A stretch of 64,000 nt of DNA from Harmothoe impar (taxonomy: Eukaryota; Annelida; Polychaeta; Phyllodocida; Polynoidae): the NCBI GenBank assembly GCA_947462335.1, contig OX381709.1:37342186-37406185 (forward strand), in the 5' to 3' direction. Of the stretch, positions 1 through 12,177 are shown in pieces (the first letter of the stretch is position 1; every line of letters starts with the position of its first letter). Both the position numbers and the translations under genes were made by a program. The notes below the pieces were generated by a model. That model was given only the letters and a program-made list of their open reading frames with translations. It had not been told where the DNA came from and did not search any database.

Positions 1-559
1 CCCCCCCCCCCCATGACCTATACTATGGCATGACCATAAACACAGCACAATGCTACCAATGTCCATGTAGGACATGTGCCACAGGATGACACACCAAAAC
101 GCACAGCTCCAGCAGTTCCACGAGGACATGGCCGACTTATTTGGTCTTATGAGAACAAGAAGTAAAGCTTGAGTCCTAGGATCTCAGAGTGTGATGTGAG
201 CAGGTGTACATGTTGTGTATACGTGTGTATTGTGAGTGGTTGGCATATACTCATAGTAGACCCATACATGTGTGTACATGTTGTGTGCTACTCCACCCAC
301 AGCTCACACACCACAGGTATTACTATTAGACAAGGTTATGAACTACCTACTGGTAAATCCAAAAGGTAGAACATCAACCAGGAACTTTAATATATATGTA
401 CCTGGATAATTCCCGTGTTAATACACATCACTATGGTCCTGTATGGATTCTACATGGAGTTAACAAATCACAAGTGTTATCATTCCAGTTGACATTTAAT
501 GATCATAGTGTCATAAATAGGCTTTTGAGAAATAAACATAACCATGCCAAGAGATTTAT
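1..559. other. Non-coding stretch, no feature recognised
   Basis: The window opens with a C homopolymer (1-12). The rest is ordinary mixed-composition DNA with only short chance reading frames. I see no gene, repeat or element boundary here. Confidence 0.5.
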
Positions 560-3500
560 GGGTAAACCTTTTTTGACATAAAGTTGGGCCTAGAACCAAA
601 ATGGCGGCTTGGGACAGTAGAGGAAGACGAGTGAGGGACACACCAGTTGGCAGGACACCTGGGACACTGGGTCAGGCCGTGTGGTAGGGACGGGGGGGGG
701 GGGGTGAGTGTTTGTGAGTTGTGGGAGAGGTGAGGAGTGAGGGGGGGGGGGATGTCAGTCTGTGTCATGGTGATCTCAGTGCTGTCACCACATAGCACCA
801 CTGACCACTGGGTATAGACCAGGACACTGTGAGCGACTAACGGAGCAGTATCACACGGCAAGTCCCGGCTGTGAACATGCGCTGTCATCTTTGATGGTGA
901 GGTGTGAACGCTCAGTGGCTCAGGTGTGAACGGGAAGGACACTCATGGCTCACTCCAGGCGCCCTCACTCATGTCCGTAGCAGCTTGGTAGCGCCCCTCC
1001 CAGTTCTACCCCCGGGAGATCCCATACAAAAGGGCCTCAAGTAACCCTGACCCCTCAGAACCCGCCTAACTTGTCTACAGGTGAGACACTACCCAGCTAC
1101 TTGTACTACCAGGTCAGTGGGACCCCTTAACCATTGCATCACCTGCCGTGACCTAGAACCGACCACTACCTGTTGATAAAGCAGGCCAACTTTACAGCCG
1201 ACCTGCCCTGCTTCACTCAGCACTGTACCACTGCCGCCTATCTCTAACTCAGGTGAGTCAATGAAACCAAGCCATCTTGGGGGGGATTTACCGTGTTATC
1301 TGTCTCTTATCATGTCTAATCAGTATATGGACTGTATATGGGTGTCACCTAGGTGTGGTTTGTATCAGAGAGGCAGGGAGTCGGTGGGTGTAGAGCGAGT
1401 TGGTTGTGGTTGGGAGACTGGTGGAATTTGGGCAGGTGAGGAGGGCGGGAGTGGGTCGGTGAAGGTTTAACCAAGGTGGAGCGCTTTGTGTGTGCGTCCT
1501 GGTCGGAGGTGGGAGGTGGGAGGGGGCCGGGGGAGGGTGGAGGAGGTTGGGGCCGAGTGTCTCGCTGTGCCGCCGGGACGCTCCGGCTCAGCCAGGTGAG
1601 CCGAGCGCTATTTGGGCTGTGGGTGAGGCGTGGAGGTGGGAGGGTTGGTGACAGCAGTGGAGGCCTGCGGCGGCCGGGGGGCCGGTGTAGCATCAAATTA
1701 GTTCCGGGGTAGAAATTAGTTCCGGGGTAGATTTCTCTATATAAGCGCAGTGTTAAATCCATTTTAACATCAGAATTTGTTTAAGTGTGTGAACAGGACA
1801 TAGAATATATAATTTTATGATTATTTATCTATATTTTTATGACATCTCTAGTTCACCTAGGACAAAGGCTTAAGTCATGGAAATCAGTTCCAGTGTAGGT
1901 TATTCATTTAAGGGCAGTGTTATCACAATTTTAACATCAGATGTGGTTTCCATGTGTGTACTGGACCTAGAATATATAACTATATTGTTATTTATTTACA
2001 TTTTTATGACACCACTAGTTCACCAAGGACATAGGCTTAAAAAACCATATGCATTAATTCCAGTACAGGGTTTGTCTTTCAAATGCAGTTTTACCACAAT
2101 TTTAGCATCAGAATCAGTTTACATATGTATATTGAACTTAAAATATCAAACTACATTGTCATTATTCATAGTTTTAATGACACCACTAGTTCACCACAGA
2201 GACTTAAAATGCCTTAAGAGAAAATTCTCCCCGACCCCCGATTGAAATATAATAATTTTGAAACTGGGAAAAAATACATTACCTATATAATAATTGACCC
2301 TGATGACATTTTGATATGAATCTAGATTCTTGTGACACAACAAGTCCGGAACTATTATCCACCCGGAACTAAAATGATGGTACACCGGCACACAAAGACG
2401 CACCCCCTCTCCCTCCTCCTCCTCCTCTCCTTTAGCTGCGCCGGTAGGCCCGGTCACACCTGACGGAGCAGCCCGAACTAGGCCACTCCCCCCTCCCACC
2501 CCGCTCCTCAGGTGGGTCGCTGAATAACACGGCGGTGGTGGGACATCAAGGGGCGGGTGTGTGTGTGTATGGGGGGGGGGGGGGGGGGGGCAGAGAGCAC
2601 TCTGGGCCCGGCTCACGGTGTGTGCCGCTCCGCCCGCTCGGACCGGGCTCATAGCCACTCAGTGCAGCCCGCAGTCACTCACCCAGCGGACGCCGACCAG
2701 AACGGTCCCCTCCTCCTCCTGCCCCTCACCTGGCCGTCTGCGTGTTGTGTACCTGGGCCACAGGTAGGCGCCCAACTAGGACAAGGCGCTTAGGGAGTAG
2801 TAGGGAAAGACCCACCGACTCCCGCCAACACCGACTCCTGCCGACATTTACTTATACTGCCTACAGAGGCCAACAACAGGTTCTCTTACTGTTGTCATCA
2901 TTCTACACCATAGTAGACAACACTAGGTGAGTTATTGGTTTTGGAGTTTGAGTAATTCGGTGAGACTTTGAGGAGTAGTTGTGTGCTATACAGTCAGGAG
3001 GACCTCGTGGTGTACAGTGTATTTGTGTAGTATTGATGTGTATTCTATCTCAGTTTTGTGCACAGGATATCAGTGCAGCTTGTTGATGTGTATTGTACAT
3101 TGTCCTATCAAACCCCCTATTGATGTGTATTAGATGCAGGTACTAGTATGTAGAGTTTAGAGTCCACATGTTGGCCGGGGCCCGGGTGACGGGTCCCCTG
3201 ACCGGGCTGAGGGAGGGAGCTGCCCGCGGACACCACGGCCGACCTAGGTGCTCCTCACGTGGTGGGCCAGGTAGACCTCACCTTTGGTGGTGCCGCCACC
3301 ACCACACGGCCAGCACAGTGGTGGCATGCACCACCTCTCTGCTGCTGCCGGATGGTCATGCGACAAAAACTCAGGAGTCATTCTGAGCGGCGGTCGTGTC
3401 TCCGTGTGTACATATTTGGGTCAGGAGAGGGGGTGATGTGAATCGGCATGTCGAGCTGCATGCTTGTAGGGGGGTAGTTCCAGGTAAGAATTAAGGGGGT

Positions 3501-5000
3501 ATTGGAAGGGAAGGTAGGGGGCAGCAATCGGTTGGGTGAACACGGTGAGGTGGGCAGGTAAGGTGGTGGTGCCGGAGTAACTCGGCCACCACTATTTGCA
3601 CCTGGCACCACCACCACTCCCCCCCCCCTCCCCAACAGCCTGGTCCCCGCGTCTAGTCCACAGGTGTGTTATAACAGCTAGAACTGAAAGTGCGGGAGGA
3701 TTCATTCAGAAGCCCAGATTTTACTTCTAGTAATAATAGTCTAGAGATGCCACATGCATTCATACTGTAGGAATTCCCACTGCATGGCATTACCGTATGC
3801 AATTATAACATTACATTTCCCATAGAATTAACCGATATCGACATGTTCTACCAGGAAGGTGCATCATGATTAGACTATCATCAGGCCCATATTTACTAAT
3901 TAGTATGTGATGGTAAGGATAGAGCTATTAGCTACTGGCATGTTGTTGTGGGACCCAGGGATGCCATTATTTAGGCCAAAGGGCGGGAGACTGGGAGGCC
4001 AGGTAAGGTTTGCAGTTGGGAGGGGGTTTGGGGTTGACCGAAGTGGGAGGGGGGGGGTCAGTCAGCCTCTCCTATAAGCGTCACGAGGGGCCCTGGTGAC
4101 ACCGCTTCTGGCAGGGAGTGACCACCCCGTGAGGGATGACGGGGGGGGGGGGGGGGGCTCTACAGGTAGTATGTAGGTGTGGGGGGGGGGGGGGGTAGAA
4201 TTGTGACACACACAGCCACAGGGACTGAGCGTCCCGTTCCCGGTAAACAGGGGGAAGGTACACCCCACCCTGAGTGCACTGAACCGTGTCGACCAGAGCT
4301 CCACCTCCCCACCCTTAATGCGGCTACCTGCGGCCACCGCCCCGTGCTGGAGCTGTTAGTGTGGGGCAGGCAGGGAATCACTGTGCCACTCTGAGTGTGG
4401 TATGACTCACACGGTGACAACTAGCTCAGGTTTGTGTATTGCCTTTATAATACATATTGAAGTATAAACAGATCTGAGAAAAATCTCAAGGTTTCTATTT
4501 TGACAACACAATGTCAGATACATGGTATACTAGTATTAGTAGTAGAATGTGTTGACGAGTCGGTTCTTAAGATCGTGTGTGACAAATTGAGAAAAGAAAT
4601 GGTGTATCGGCCTAGATAGTAGCAATACGTAACAGGAAAAGACATACACATGTCACAACGCACATGTCAACAGGTGACAATACGCCGACATACACTCACA
4701 CACATACCCCCACATAGATAACACTACAGAGCGGCTGTGTTATCTAGCCCTGACTTCCCGCTGATAGCACCACTCAGGTACAGAGTCTACCAGGCCCTAC
4801 ACCAGATAGCAGTAGCAGCCTGGTGGTGGTGGGAGGACTGGGATCTTTGTTCTCCACCACCACGTGCTGCTAGACGGCAGCCTCACGGTGACAGGCCACC
4901 AGACAGCCAGGTGGGAATGGCACAGGCAGGGCCTGGGGAGGGAGGAGGAGGGGGCCTGGGGAGGTGGGTCAGAGTGGGGAGTCAGGACTGACAAGCAAAG
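560..5000 (+). promoter_or_regulatory. GC-rich, CpG-rich 5' region with candidate untranslated first exons
   Basis: Long G or C homopolymers (for example near 690, 745, 2573, 4141 and 4182) and GC-rich blocks alternate with AT-rich DNA. Several plus-strand splice donors match the consensus well: the GT falls at 1081 (CTACAG/GTGAGA), 1253 (CTCAG/GTGAGT), 1596 (GCCAG/GTGAGC), 2764 (CACAG/GTAGGC), 2927 (ACTAG/GTGAGT) and 3484 (CCAG/GTAAGA). No long ORF with coding character accompanies them. The first exon carrying an ATG downstream (7201) has an acceptor immediately 5' of it, so at least one upstream non-coding exon must exist. I infer that this region supplies one or more alternative promoters and 5' UTR exons; which donors are used cannot be told from sequence. 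Confidence 0.4.
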
Positions 5001-7174
5001 GGGGAGGGGGTGTTGTCTGGGGAGTTTGAAGGGCTAGCAGGGAATAGCTGGGAATGAGATGAGGATTAAACCTTTGGGAGAGGAACTTCATGAATAGCAT
5101 TGAAATATTTGCAAAATCAATATTAAAAGCTGTTCGGGTCTCCAGGAAAACTAAGAACGCTCAGCTTGGAAGGAGCAAGACCCACCAAGGCTGAGATGTG
5201 GTCCCCGGCTTGTGTGGGGCTGTGGATGACTAAGTGACTCACACAGCAGATGGCAAGGTCATGGTAATTTGTAAATCAGAACCACCAGCTCCCTCAAGGG
5301 TAACATCCGCCTGTCTCTCGTGTTTGTTGCCGTTCTGAGGTGTGTGGTTTAAGGGCATGGTTCCTTGAGGGGTGACCATGAACTGAGTGACCGTGGGAGG
5401 AGGGGTGGGGTGTCTCGGTCAGCTTGGTTTGTGGGTCAGTGGGAGGAGGCAGCTCCATGACGTACCACACAGTGCTGTAGAAGGCAGTGTGACGTGACGG
5501 CAGCTGATTCTCACACGTCATGTACTGCTGGGGTCTACACCCGGGGGTGTACACGTACACATTAGAATAGAGCCACTTCAAGCAGCCAATTTCTTTTATT
5601 GTTTTATACGTTGTTATTTTGTCTTGGGTTTCCGGTAATTTGGAAGAGACGTCTCATGGCCATGGCATATTGATATTTCGATGTGAATAGAAACAAAAAG
5701 TGGTTTGAAAGTAGTTTTTTCTATTAGGGTTAAGCCTGACGTCATATCTCCTGCAGCTATGACCATTATTGTGGAGGCAATGTGACGATACTGCCCCGGG
5801 GGCAAGGTAGTGGTATTCTGACAAGACGATGGCGAAATCGAAAGTGGTTTTTTTCTTCAATAATGTATACGGTCATGTCGAGATGAAAAGATGTGGACAT
5901 TTTTACCTTTTATACTGGACATGTGTCCCTGGTGTGAGCAAGTCGGTATCACGAACAAGCAAGGGATGACCTAAATCCACAGCAGCTGCCAACTCCTACC
6001 TTACAAGAAGGAAGAGATGGTCCTAGGGAAATGCCCAGTGTCTTGTCATAATATAGCCATTCTCGTCATGTGGGAAGTTTGGCCAATCCCACCTGAGTAC
6101 AGAAAATAACACAGGTATAAGCAAATGAGAAACAGAAACTAGAAATGTAGCCCCTACAGCATATTGCTATTACTCCGAGCTCATAATCCGAATTCTCCCT
6201 GCTAGTAAAACATTAAGTTAAACAAATGTTATGTTATTATAAATGTTATTGGTTTTCTAAAGGACGAGGCAGAGACATACATTTTATTGATTGATAGTTT
6301 ATAATAAGTTGTTCCATGAGTGACAGCTGCTTGGTACACAGAACTACCCACGTGGTTGTCTGTCACACCATGTGCAGTCACACCCCCATGCAGGCCAATA
6401 CAATGTTATATCATTACGTCATTGCCCACCCAGGTGGATACAACCGGTCATAGTTATAGGTCCATGTGACTGCATATATGGTACCATACTCGGGTGATTT
6501 TCCAGTATACACAGAAGGGAATTCCCGCATAAAAAGTGAACCCAGATAGCCCACATTTTTATGGAAATGAATGGATTTGATAAGCCTTATTAGTGGTTTT
6601 CACATTGTAATCAGATCTTTCAAAAAATATTTATGAGTGTGTTTGTTTTGCTTTAATAGTCGTAGAAGGTCTGGGGCTGGTGGATCATAGTGGTAACTTA
6701 TATTAAAAACAAAGAGGAAGCATAAGGCCAACAAAGTGCGTTTCCGATAACATCTTGAAAACAAGCTAGGTATGGTCACACAAGATTGGATTTAAAATAA
6801 TCAACCATAATCACATAAAAGATCAAACTGTTTTGCAAGATGTGTGGTTATACATGATATTAAAAGAGTGTAGTATTTCCAATTTCATATTCTCGCGATC
6901 TTTTCATTTGGGATTAGTTACTAAGAGGCCATGAGAACTTTGTCATCTTGTGTATTACGAATTTCCTTTTTTGGCAGACTTCATGAGCATTCGTTAAAAC
7001 CGTTATTCAAGTAGTGCTAGTATGGGCAAACCTCCTCTGTTCTATTTTGCCCTTCTTAGAACGGTGCCGCTATTATGTTTGGGTTACAATATGTGGAAAT
7101 GTTAGTATGTTAAAACACCAACACGTTACAATTGATTGCAATTACTAAAGATGTTCCTTTTTGTATGTTTTCAG
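5001..7174 (+). other. Probable 5' intron, no element recognised
   Basis: The DNA becomes AT-rich with no GC-rich islands. It ends in a pyrimidine-rich tract and a TTTTCAG acceptor (AG at 7173-7174). The reading frames present are short and lack coding character. Best read as the last part of the 5' UTR intron of the gene that starts at 7201. Confidence 0.45.
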
Positions 7175-7200
7175 AATTCGTTGTGACATAACCCCGCAAG

Positions 7201-7896
7201 ATGGCGGCGTTGACCCTTAACCGCGAGGACCAGGACCGTATAAAGGTGCTGCTCACGGAGGCTGTCACCGTGCTGTGTCGTAACGGTCTCTCCTACAACA
7301 ACCATGTGGCCATCGATGGTCTGCTCGGTATCACCGTCGACGACCGGGATGTCTTCCTCGTCAAGCTCACCGAGACAGTGAGTCACTCTGACTCGAGCCC
7401 TGACTTCAGCCATGTTAGCGAGCTTCTCGGAGCTGCTCAGAACAACTTTGGGCTGTCGCTCAATGCTGACGGCTCTTCCCCACTGCCGATGCACCGGTTT
7501 GGGGGCAAAGACTTGAACGACAACCACACCTCCACTCCAGCAGCCATCAACATTGCACCGATTGGAGATGGTGTGCTGTCCTCTCAGCATCGCAGCGGTA
7601 AGCGGGGTCGTGGCTCTGTTGGTCATGCTGGTGACCAACCTTCTGCCAAGCGGACCCACATGTCCGACTCGCCCCTCACCACCCCTACTTCAGCTGCCAG
7701 CGGTGGCGTTGGCCGTATCGGAGAAGATGGCAGCGGCAACCTGGTGATCAAATCAGAACCCATCGACTACGACGACGAACCTGCAGGACACCAACAATAC
7801 ACCGGCAAAACTCTAGGTGTCATCTCAACCGTTAACACTGACAGCTACAACGACTCCGCTGACGACAGTTACCCAGGCGATCAACCCGAATCTCAG
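7201..7896 (+). CDS. Shared N-terminal coding exon of an alternatively spliced transcription factor
   Basis: This exon starts after the acceptor at 7173-7174. Its ATG lies 27 nt in and it ends at 7896 with CTCAG/GTGAGC, exactly at a codon boundary (232 codons). The first 60 residues look like a compact, partly helical domain that I do not recognise. The rest is Ser/Gly/Asp-rich and disordered-looking, with a basic stretch (GKRGRG, residues about 135-140) that could be a nuclear localisation signal. A SUMO-type motif (VIKSEP) sits near residue 183. There is no BTB domain. Two downstream exons can each be joined in phase 0: a CENP-B-like HTH exon (9235) and a zinc-finger exon (10735). Reading past the donor adds about 40 codons and stops at 8016, giving a possible short isoform. 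The layout resembles lola-type genes with a constant N-terminus and variable DNA-binding ends; that comparison is by architecture only. Confidence 0.8.
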
Positions 7897-9234
7897 GTGA
7901 GCATGTGTTTCTATTCTATCTGCTGCTTGTCCTACTTTGTCGACATGGACCCGGCACAACAGATGTCCTTTGTGACGGCTAGTAATGAAGGGTCAAGAAT
8001 GGACCTTCAACCCTAGAGCGATCAATGCTTAAGGGTCAATGTATAGCAAAATGTATATAAGACAAAATGAATATCATAAAAATACATAAATACCTAAAGC
8101 TAATTTGTAATAAGGGTTTAAAATCTACATATAGCCTACCGTACGGCACCTTAAAACATAACTTGTAATACATGGATCTTCTAATGGAATAGCATGGACG
8201 TGAAGTGTGACCATTTTGTATTTCTTAGCATGTATTTTTACTGTGTGAACGTATAGTGTATTGTAGTGTTCCCCTGCATGGTCATAGTAACTAAGAATAA
8301 CTTGTAATAAGAACACACATGAGGTGGAAACAAATCAATCTGAATTCCATCAGCAAAGAGTGGTTCATATTAGACGTGATGTTATTTTCTCAAAGTTCGA
8401 GATGTTTCCATAACCACATGTGTGTTCTTAAATCACATCAATGGTTTCAATATTATATTGTTTTCATCGAATGTTAAAATGTTCCGGTATGAAATACACA
8501 TCCTGACGTTTAAGAATGTATGAATTAGCCCAATGCAAGAAAAAAGGATGACTTTGCCAATAACCTTTCTTCACATTGAAATTGAAAAAGAATTTAACGA
8601 GAAAAACACCAACAAAGTCACCCTTTCTTGCTGCATTTGCCTATAGTGGACTGGCATGGTAGTTGTAATGTATTTGAAAGTGCTGTTTTTATCTTGATAT
8701 AAAGCATTTATGAATTTATGTATGTTAGACAACAACCCACTTACCTATTAGGATACTACAACCAACTAATATGATATGCGTTAAAGAATGGCTATTGTAG
8801 TTATCAATGAATGTTAGGATAAGACAATGAGTTCTTAATGAATGTTACTATAAGACAATAATGGAAACCGTTGCCATGGAAACAACCATTGGAATGCACA
8901 AACAAGTAAGGAGGATACGAGGATGAAACATATTCGCTATTAACTGGATATTGTTTCATTCTGCGTGAATGGAACCAGTGCATGTCAGTGCCATGTTGAC
9001 TCCTTACTCAGTATTGTAGTACCAAGATAACCGTGCATGTAGATTGTCCTGTGAGTGTGTCTTGTTAGCACGCATCGTGATGTGAAGTGACTGCCTGACA
9101 ACCTGGATGCTTTGCCCTTCGCTGTGACCTGTTGACATGCGCTGTGACCTGTTGACGTAGGCTGTGACCTGCTGACCAGTGCTGTGACCTGTATTGAGCT
9201 CGGTACTAATACGGGCTTCCTCTCTTGTCACCAG
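7897..9234 (+). other. Intron (shared exon to HTH exon)
   Basis: AT-rich intron of 1338 bp, bounded by GTGAGC and CACCAG. Near its 3' end (about 9119-9191) lies a tandem run of four 17-18 bp units with the core GCTGTGACCTG, about 40 bp before the acceptor. Nothing else was recognised. Confidence 0.6.
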
Positions 9235-9918
9235 GAGGTCCCGTGGATGGATGTAGGGAGGGATCCACCTCCTCGGAGACAGCGACGAGAACTGTCACTC
9301 CGCGAGAAGCTCCTCCTTATTGACAACTCCGAGAGCAAGTCCACTCGCGAGCTGGCCAAGATGTTTGATATTGGTAGAACACAAGTTGGCCACATCATCA
9401 AACGCAGTGCTGAGATCCGAGAAGCCAGCATAACGGGTGTCAATCTGGATCGAAAGCGGATTCTGGAAATTAATAATTCAGGTTCTGAGTTGAACCGCAG
9501 TGTGGAGGACTGGGTGCACGAACAGCGTTCACGAGGGATTCAAGTACGAGGTGCCGATATTCAGAGGTTCGCATTGGGTGTGGCATCTGCACTAGGATTG
9601 ACCGACTTTAAGGCATCCAGTGGATGGTTGGACAGATTGAAATGTCGGCTCGGGATGAAGCCGACTTCTACTCCATCGGATGACGCATTGAACTCTGTCG
9701 CCGCAGCCGCTGTCAACTCTGTGATGAACAATGCTAATAGCACAATCACCAGTTCAAATGATTACCATTCCAATATTACCAGCGGTATTCCTGGTGCTAT
9801 GGGTGTACCCAATGGCACATATGACAGTGCTGCTTATATGGCATGCGTTCCAACAAAAATGACTGCCACACACCCAAATAATATCACTTCATATTTTCAA
9901 TCACCAACAATGAACTAA
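9235..9918 (+). CDS. Alternative terminal exon A: CENP-B/psq-type helix-turn-helix DNA-binding protein
   Basis: The exon follows a good acceptor (CTTGTCACCAG, AG at 9233-9234) and opens in phase 0, matching the exon ending at 7896. It encodes 227 residues to a TAA at 9916-9918, for an isoform of about 459 residues. After a basic lead (PRRQRR) comes an HTH of the psq/CENP-B N-terminal type: LSLREKLLLID, then STRELAKMFDIGRTQVGHII, where the second and recognition helices are clear. A second segment (about 9480-9655) has a Trp-containing helix, RGIQVRGADI and a GWLDRLKCR motif, as in the CENP-B-type second DNA-binding domain. No DDE transposase domain follows, so this is a domesticated DNA-binding module or a Tigger-like DNA-binding end without catalysis. 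The tail is Asn/Ser/Thr-rich and probably disordered. A nuclear DNA-binding role is inferred from the family. Confidence 0.8.
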   Translation, partial: EVPWMDVGRDPPPRRQRRELSLREKLLLIDNSESKSTRELAKMFDIGRTQVGHIIKRSAEIREASITGVNLDRKRILEINNSGSELNRSVEDWVHEQRSRGIQVRGADIQRFALGVASALGLTDFKASSGWLDRLKCRLGMKPTSTPSDDALNSVAAAAVNSVMNNANSTITSSNDYHSNITSGIPGAMGVPNGTYDSAAYMACVPTKMTATHPNNITSYFQSPTMN

Positions 9919-10734
9919 AGATACTGTATACTTAGCCATCTTGTGTTCAACAGCTTGATGTATACACGATTAGACATTTGTGATGCTGGTTGAAATTATC
10001 TCTTTGTTCACGAGAAATGTTCCCAGGAAATTGTGTCTACAGTAGTTTTGAAAAGAATGATTTAATCTAAGTTAGTCTGATTCGTTTAGTCACAAAAGCA
10101 AGAGATTAATACAATGAACATATAGATATGATGTATTTGGGTTCAAATAATTCCAACAGACAATGGTTGCCGGTCAACCTGGATTAGGATATGGGAAAGA
10201 GTGGCTTAAAGAAGCCCTGGTTGGTGTTTGGTACATGGGACAGTACGTTTCGATTATTGTAATTGAATGTCTATTGAGCAAACTGTATGTGAACACTGAA
10301 ATATATACATGGTATGGGTATTGTTTTCTTTACCTATTTAATAGGTCAACACTGTAATTTATAATAAATGCTGTTCCGTTACTGTTAATAATATGCCTCC
10401 TCAAGATATGTTCTATAACCCAATGTGTTCTTATAACAGCTAAGAATAATATTTCTAAACAATAGATTGGTTATACACAACTCAGAGATAATAATGTCAT
10501 AAAATAGTGACGTACAATGCTAAGTGACACTGATGTATTGTTAAGGTAAATCTGACTTGTATTCACAAATGTGTGTCATTTTAATTGTGTTTTCTTCTGA
10601 AATGTCAAATTATCTTTAGTTGATTTAATTACAAAATATATGCTACCAAATTACACTAAATTGATGTCAACAAAAACGTGCCGTTGTGCATATCTAAGTA
10701 ACAATGTTCTAAATGTGTTATTGTCTGTTTACAG
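9919..10734 (+). other. 3' UTR of isoform A, then intron to exon B
   Basis: AT-rich DNA without a coding signal. It contains a poly(A) signal at 10363 and ends in a pyrimidine-rich tract and acceptor (TGTCTGTTTACAG, AG at 10733-10734). Confidence 0.55.
10363..10368 (+). terminator. Poly(A) signal for isoform A
   Basis: Canonical AATAAA about 445 bp after the isoform A stop codon and 370 bp before the exon B acceptor, where a terminal-exon signal is expected. Confidence 0.5.
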
Positions 10735-12177
10735 GACGGTGTACTACAAGCCCTGCGCGCAGCTCTGATCCACAAACTGGCCAACAATGGAACTCCAATG
10801 ACACCCAAACACAGCAACAACAACAACGAAAGCCCTTCCCCGACCCCGAGCAACAACAACAACAGCATCAAGAAGCGTAAAGTGACCCCCAAGAACGAAA
10901 ATAACCAGGAGAGCGAGGTGACCCTGAAATGTCTGATGTGCACGTACGAGACCAACCGGCGATACAACTTCATCCGTCACATGCGCGGCCACTCCAAGTC
11001 CTACGCCATCTACGCCTGTGACCTGTGTGGTGAGCGCTTCCACAGCGAGGACGAGCTCGGTGCCCACGGCCTGGAGGCCCACAAGGGCCACCACCTGACC
11101 TGCGACCAGTGCGGCATGACCTTCATGTCAGAACGAGGCAAGAACATCCACGCCAAGACCCACAAGATGATGCCCATCCCCGAGAAGAAGTCAGTCGAGT
11201 GTGAGACCCAGTGCAGCCAGAACGACCTGGAGGAGAGCATGTTGAACATCAGCTCAGGCGCCGCCAAGATCATCACCAGTACAGGGCAGTCTAATGACGA
11301 GGCAGCTGCCAAATACCGCACACTGCGCGAGCAGCTCTCGAGTCGCTCGCTGGTGATCCGGTTCCCGGTAATGAACGGTAAGGTGCAGACGGCTGTAGTT
11401 GATGGTGCCACGCAGGACGACGGGGACCTGTCACAGGAGGACGACGACCAGCCGGCCGACCTGAGCATGTCCAAGAGCTGCTCCACCTCCACCTCACCGC
11501 CGCCCTTTGAACCTAAGGAGGAGTCCGCCTCTCCTGTAGCTAAAACTACCTCCACTGCAACACTAACAAAGGCATCAGCTGCTACCACAACGTCTTCCAC
11601 TGCCACAGCAACAAAGTCTCCAGCTGCTGCAACAACAAAGTCGTCGTTCACAACAATTAAGTCTCCAGCTGTCCTCACAACAAAGTCTCCAGCTGTCCTC
11701 ACAACAAAATCTCCAGCTGCCACAACATCAAAGTCTTCAGCTGCAACAACACTATTGAAGTCTCCTGCCGCAACAACGATATTAAAGTCTCCAGTTGCAA
11801 CAACGACAAAGACTGCCACTGCCACGGTACTAAAGCCCCTCAACATCGCCACAGAGCCCTCTCCGTCAGCGACAAGACCAACACCACTCACAACCAAAGT
11901 AGTGAGTAGCGTGATGAACTTGTCACTTCCCTCCTCCACCATTCCCTGCACCACCAACACATCCCGGGTTCTGCCAACCTCAGCACTCTCCGCAGCCATC
12001 GCCAATGCCACCAAGACAAAGAGCATCTTGATCTCCCCACACAGCAGCGGCTCGGTCTCACCCACGCCCTCCACATCGTCAGCCGGGGAGAACGACTCAA
12101 AGCCCAAGTCACGCAAGCAGCACGCCGCACAAATCGTACGGCTCGTCACAGTGAAAAAGGAGCCTACAGATGCTTAA
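10735..12177 (+). CDS. Alternative terminal exon B: three-finger C2H2 zinc-finger protein
   Basis: This exon follows the acceptor at 10733-10734 and opens in phase 0, so it can replace exon A after the donor at 7896. It encodes 480 residues (isoform of about 712) and ends with TAA at 12175-12177. Three C2H2 fingers lie at isoform residues about 296-318 (CLMC...HMRGH), 325-348 (CDLC...HGLEAH) and 353-375 (CDQC...HAKTH). The finger block follows an Asn-rich, basic segment (KKRKV, a good nuclear localisation signal). The C-terminal half is Thr/Ser/Ala/Lys-rich low complexity, with imperfect repeats around TTKSPA. The last residues contain a SUMO motif (VKKEP), paired with the one in the shared exon. 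Probable nuclear transcription regulator; DNA target unknown. A long minus-strand ORF opposite this exon is a codon-bias shadow. Confidence 0.85.
   Translation, partial: DGVLQALRAALIHKLANNGTPMTPKHSNNNNESPSPTPSNNNNSIKKRKVTPKNENNQESEVTLKCLMCTYETNRRYNFIRHMRGHSKSYAIYACDLCGERFHSEDELGAHGLEAHKGHHLTCDQCGMTFMSERGKNIHAKTHKMMPIPEKKSVECETQCSQNDLEESMLNISSGAAKIITSTGQSNDEAAAKYRTLREQLSSRSLVIRFPVMNGKVQTAVVDGATQDDGDLSQEDDDQPADLSMSKSCSTSTSPPPFEPKEESASPVAKTTSTATLTKASAATTTSSTATATKSPAAATTKSSFTTIKSPAVLTTKSPAVLTTKSPAATTSKSSAATTLLKSPAATTILKSPVATTTKTATATVLKPLNIATEPSPSATRPTPLTTKVVSSVMNLSLPSSTIPCTTNTSRVLPTSALSAAIANATKTKSILISPHSSGSVSPTPSTSSAGENDSKPKSRKQHAAQIVRLVTVKKEPTDA

Noticed and set aside
11010..12149. 379-codon minus-strand ORF opposite the zinc-finger exon
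   Set aside because: It is a shadow of the plus-strand coding exon (GC-rich third positions and Thr/Ser repeats). No splice or domain support.
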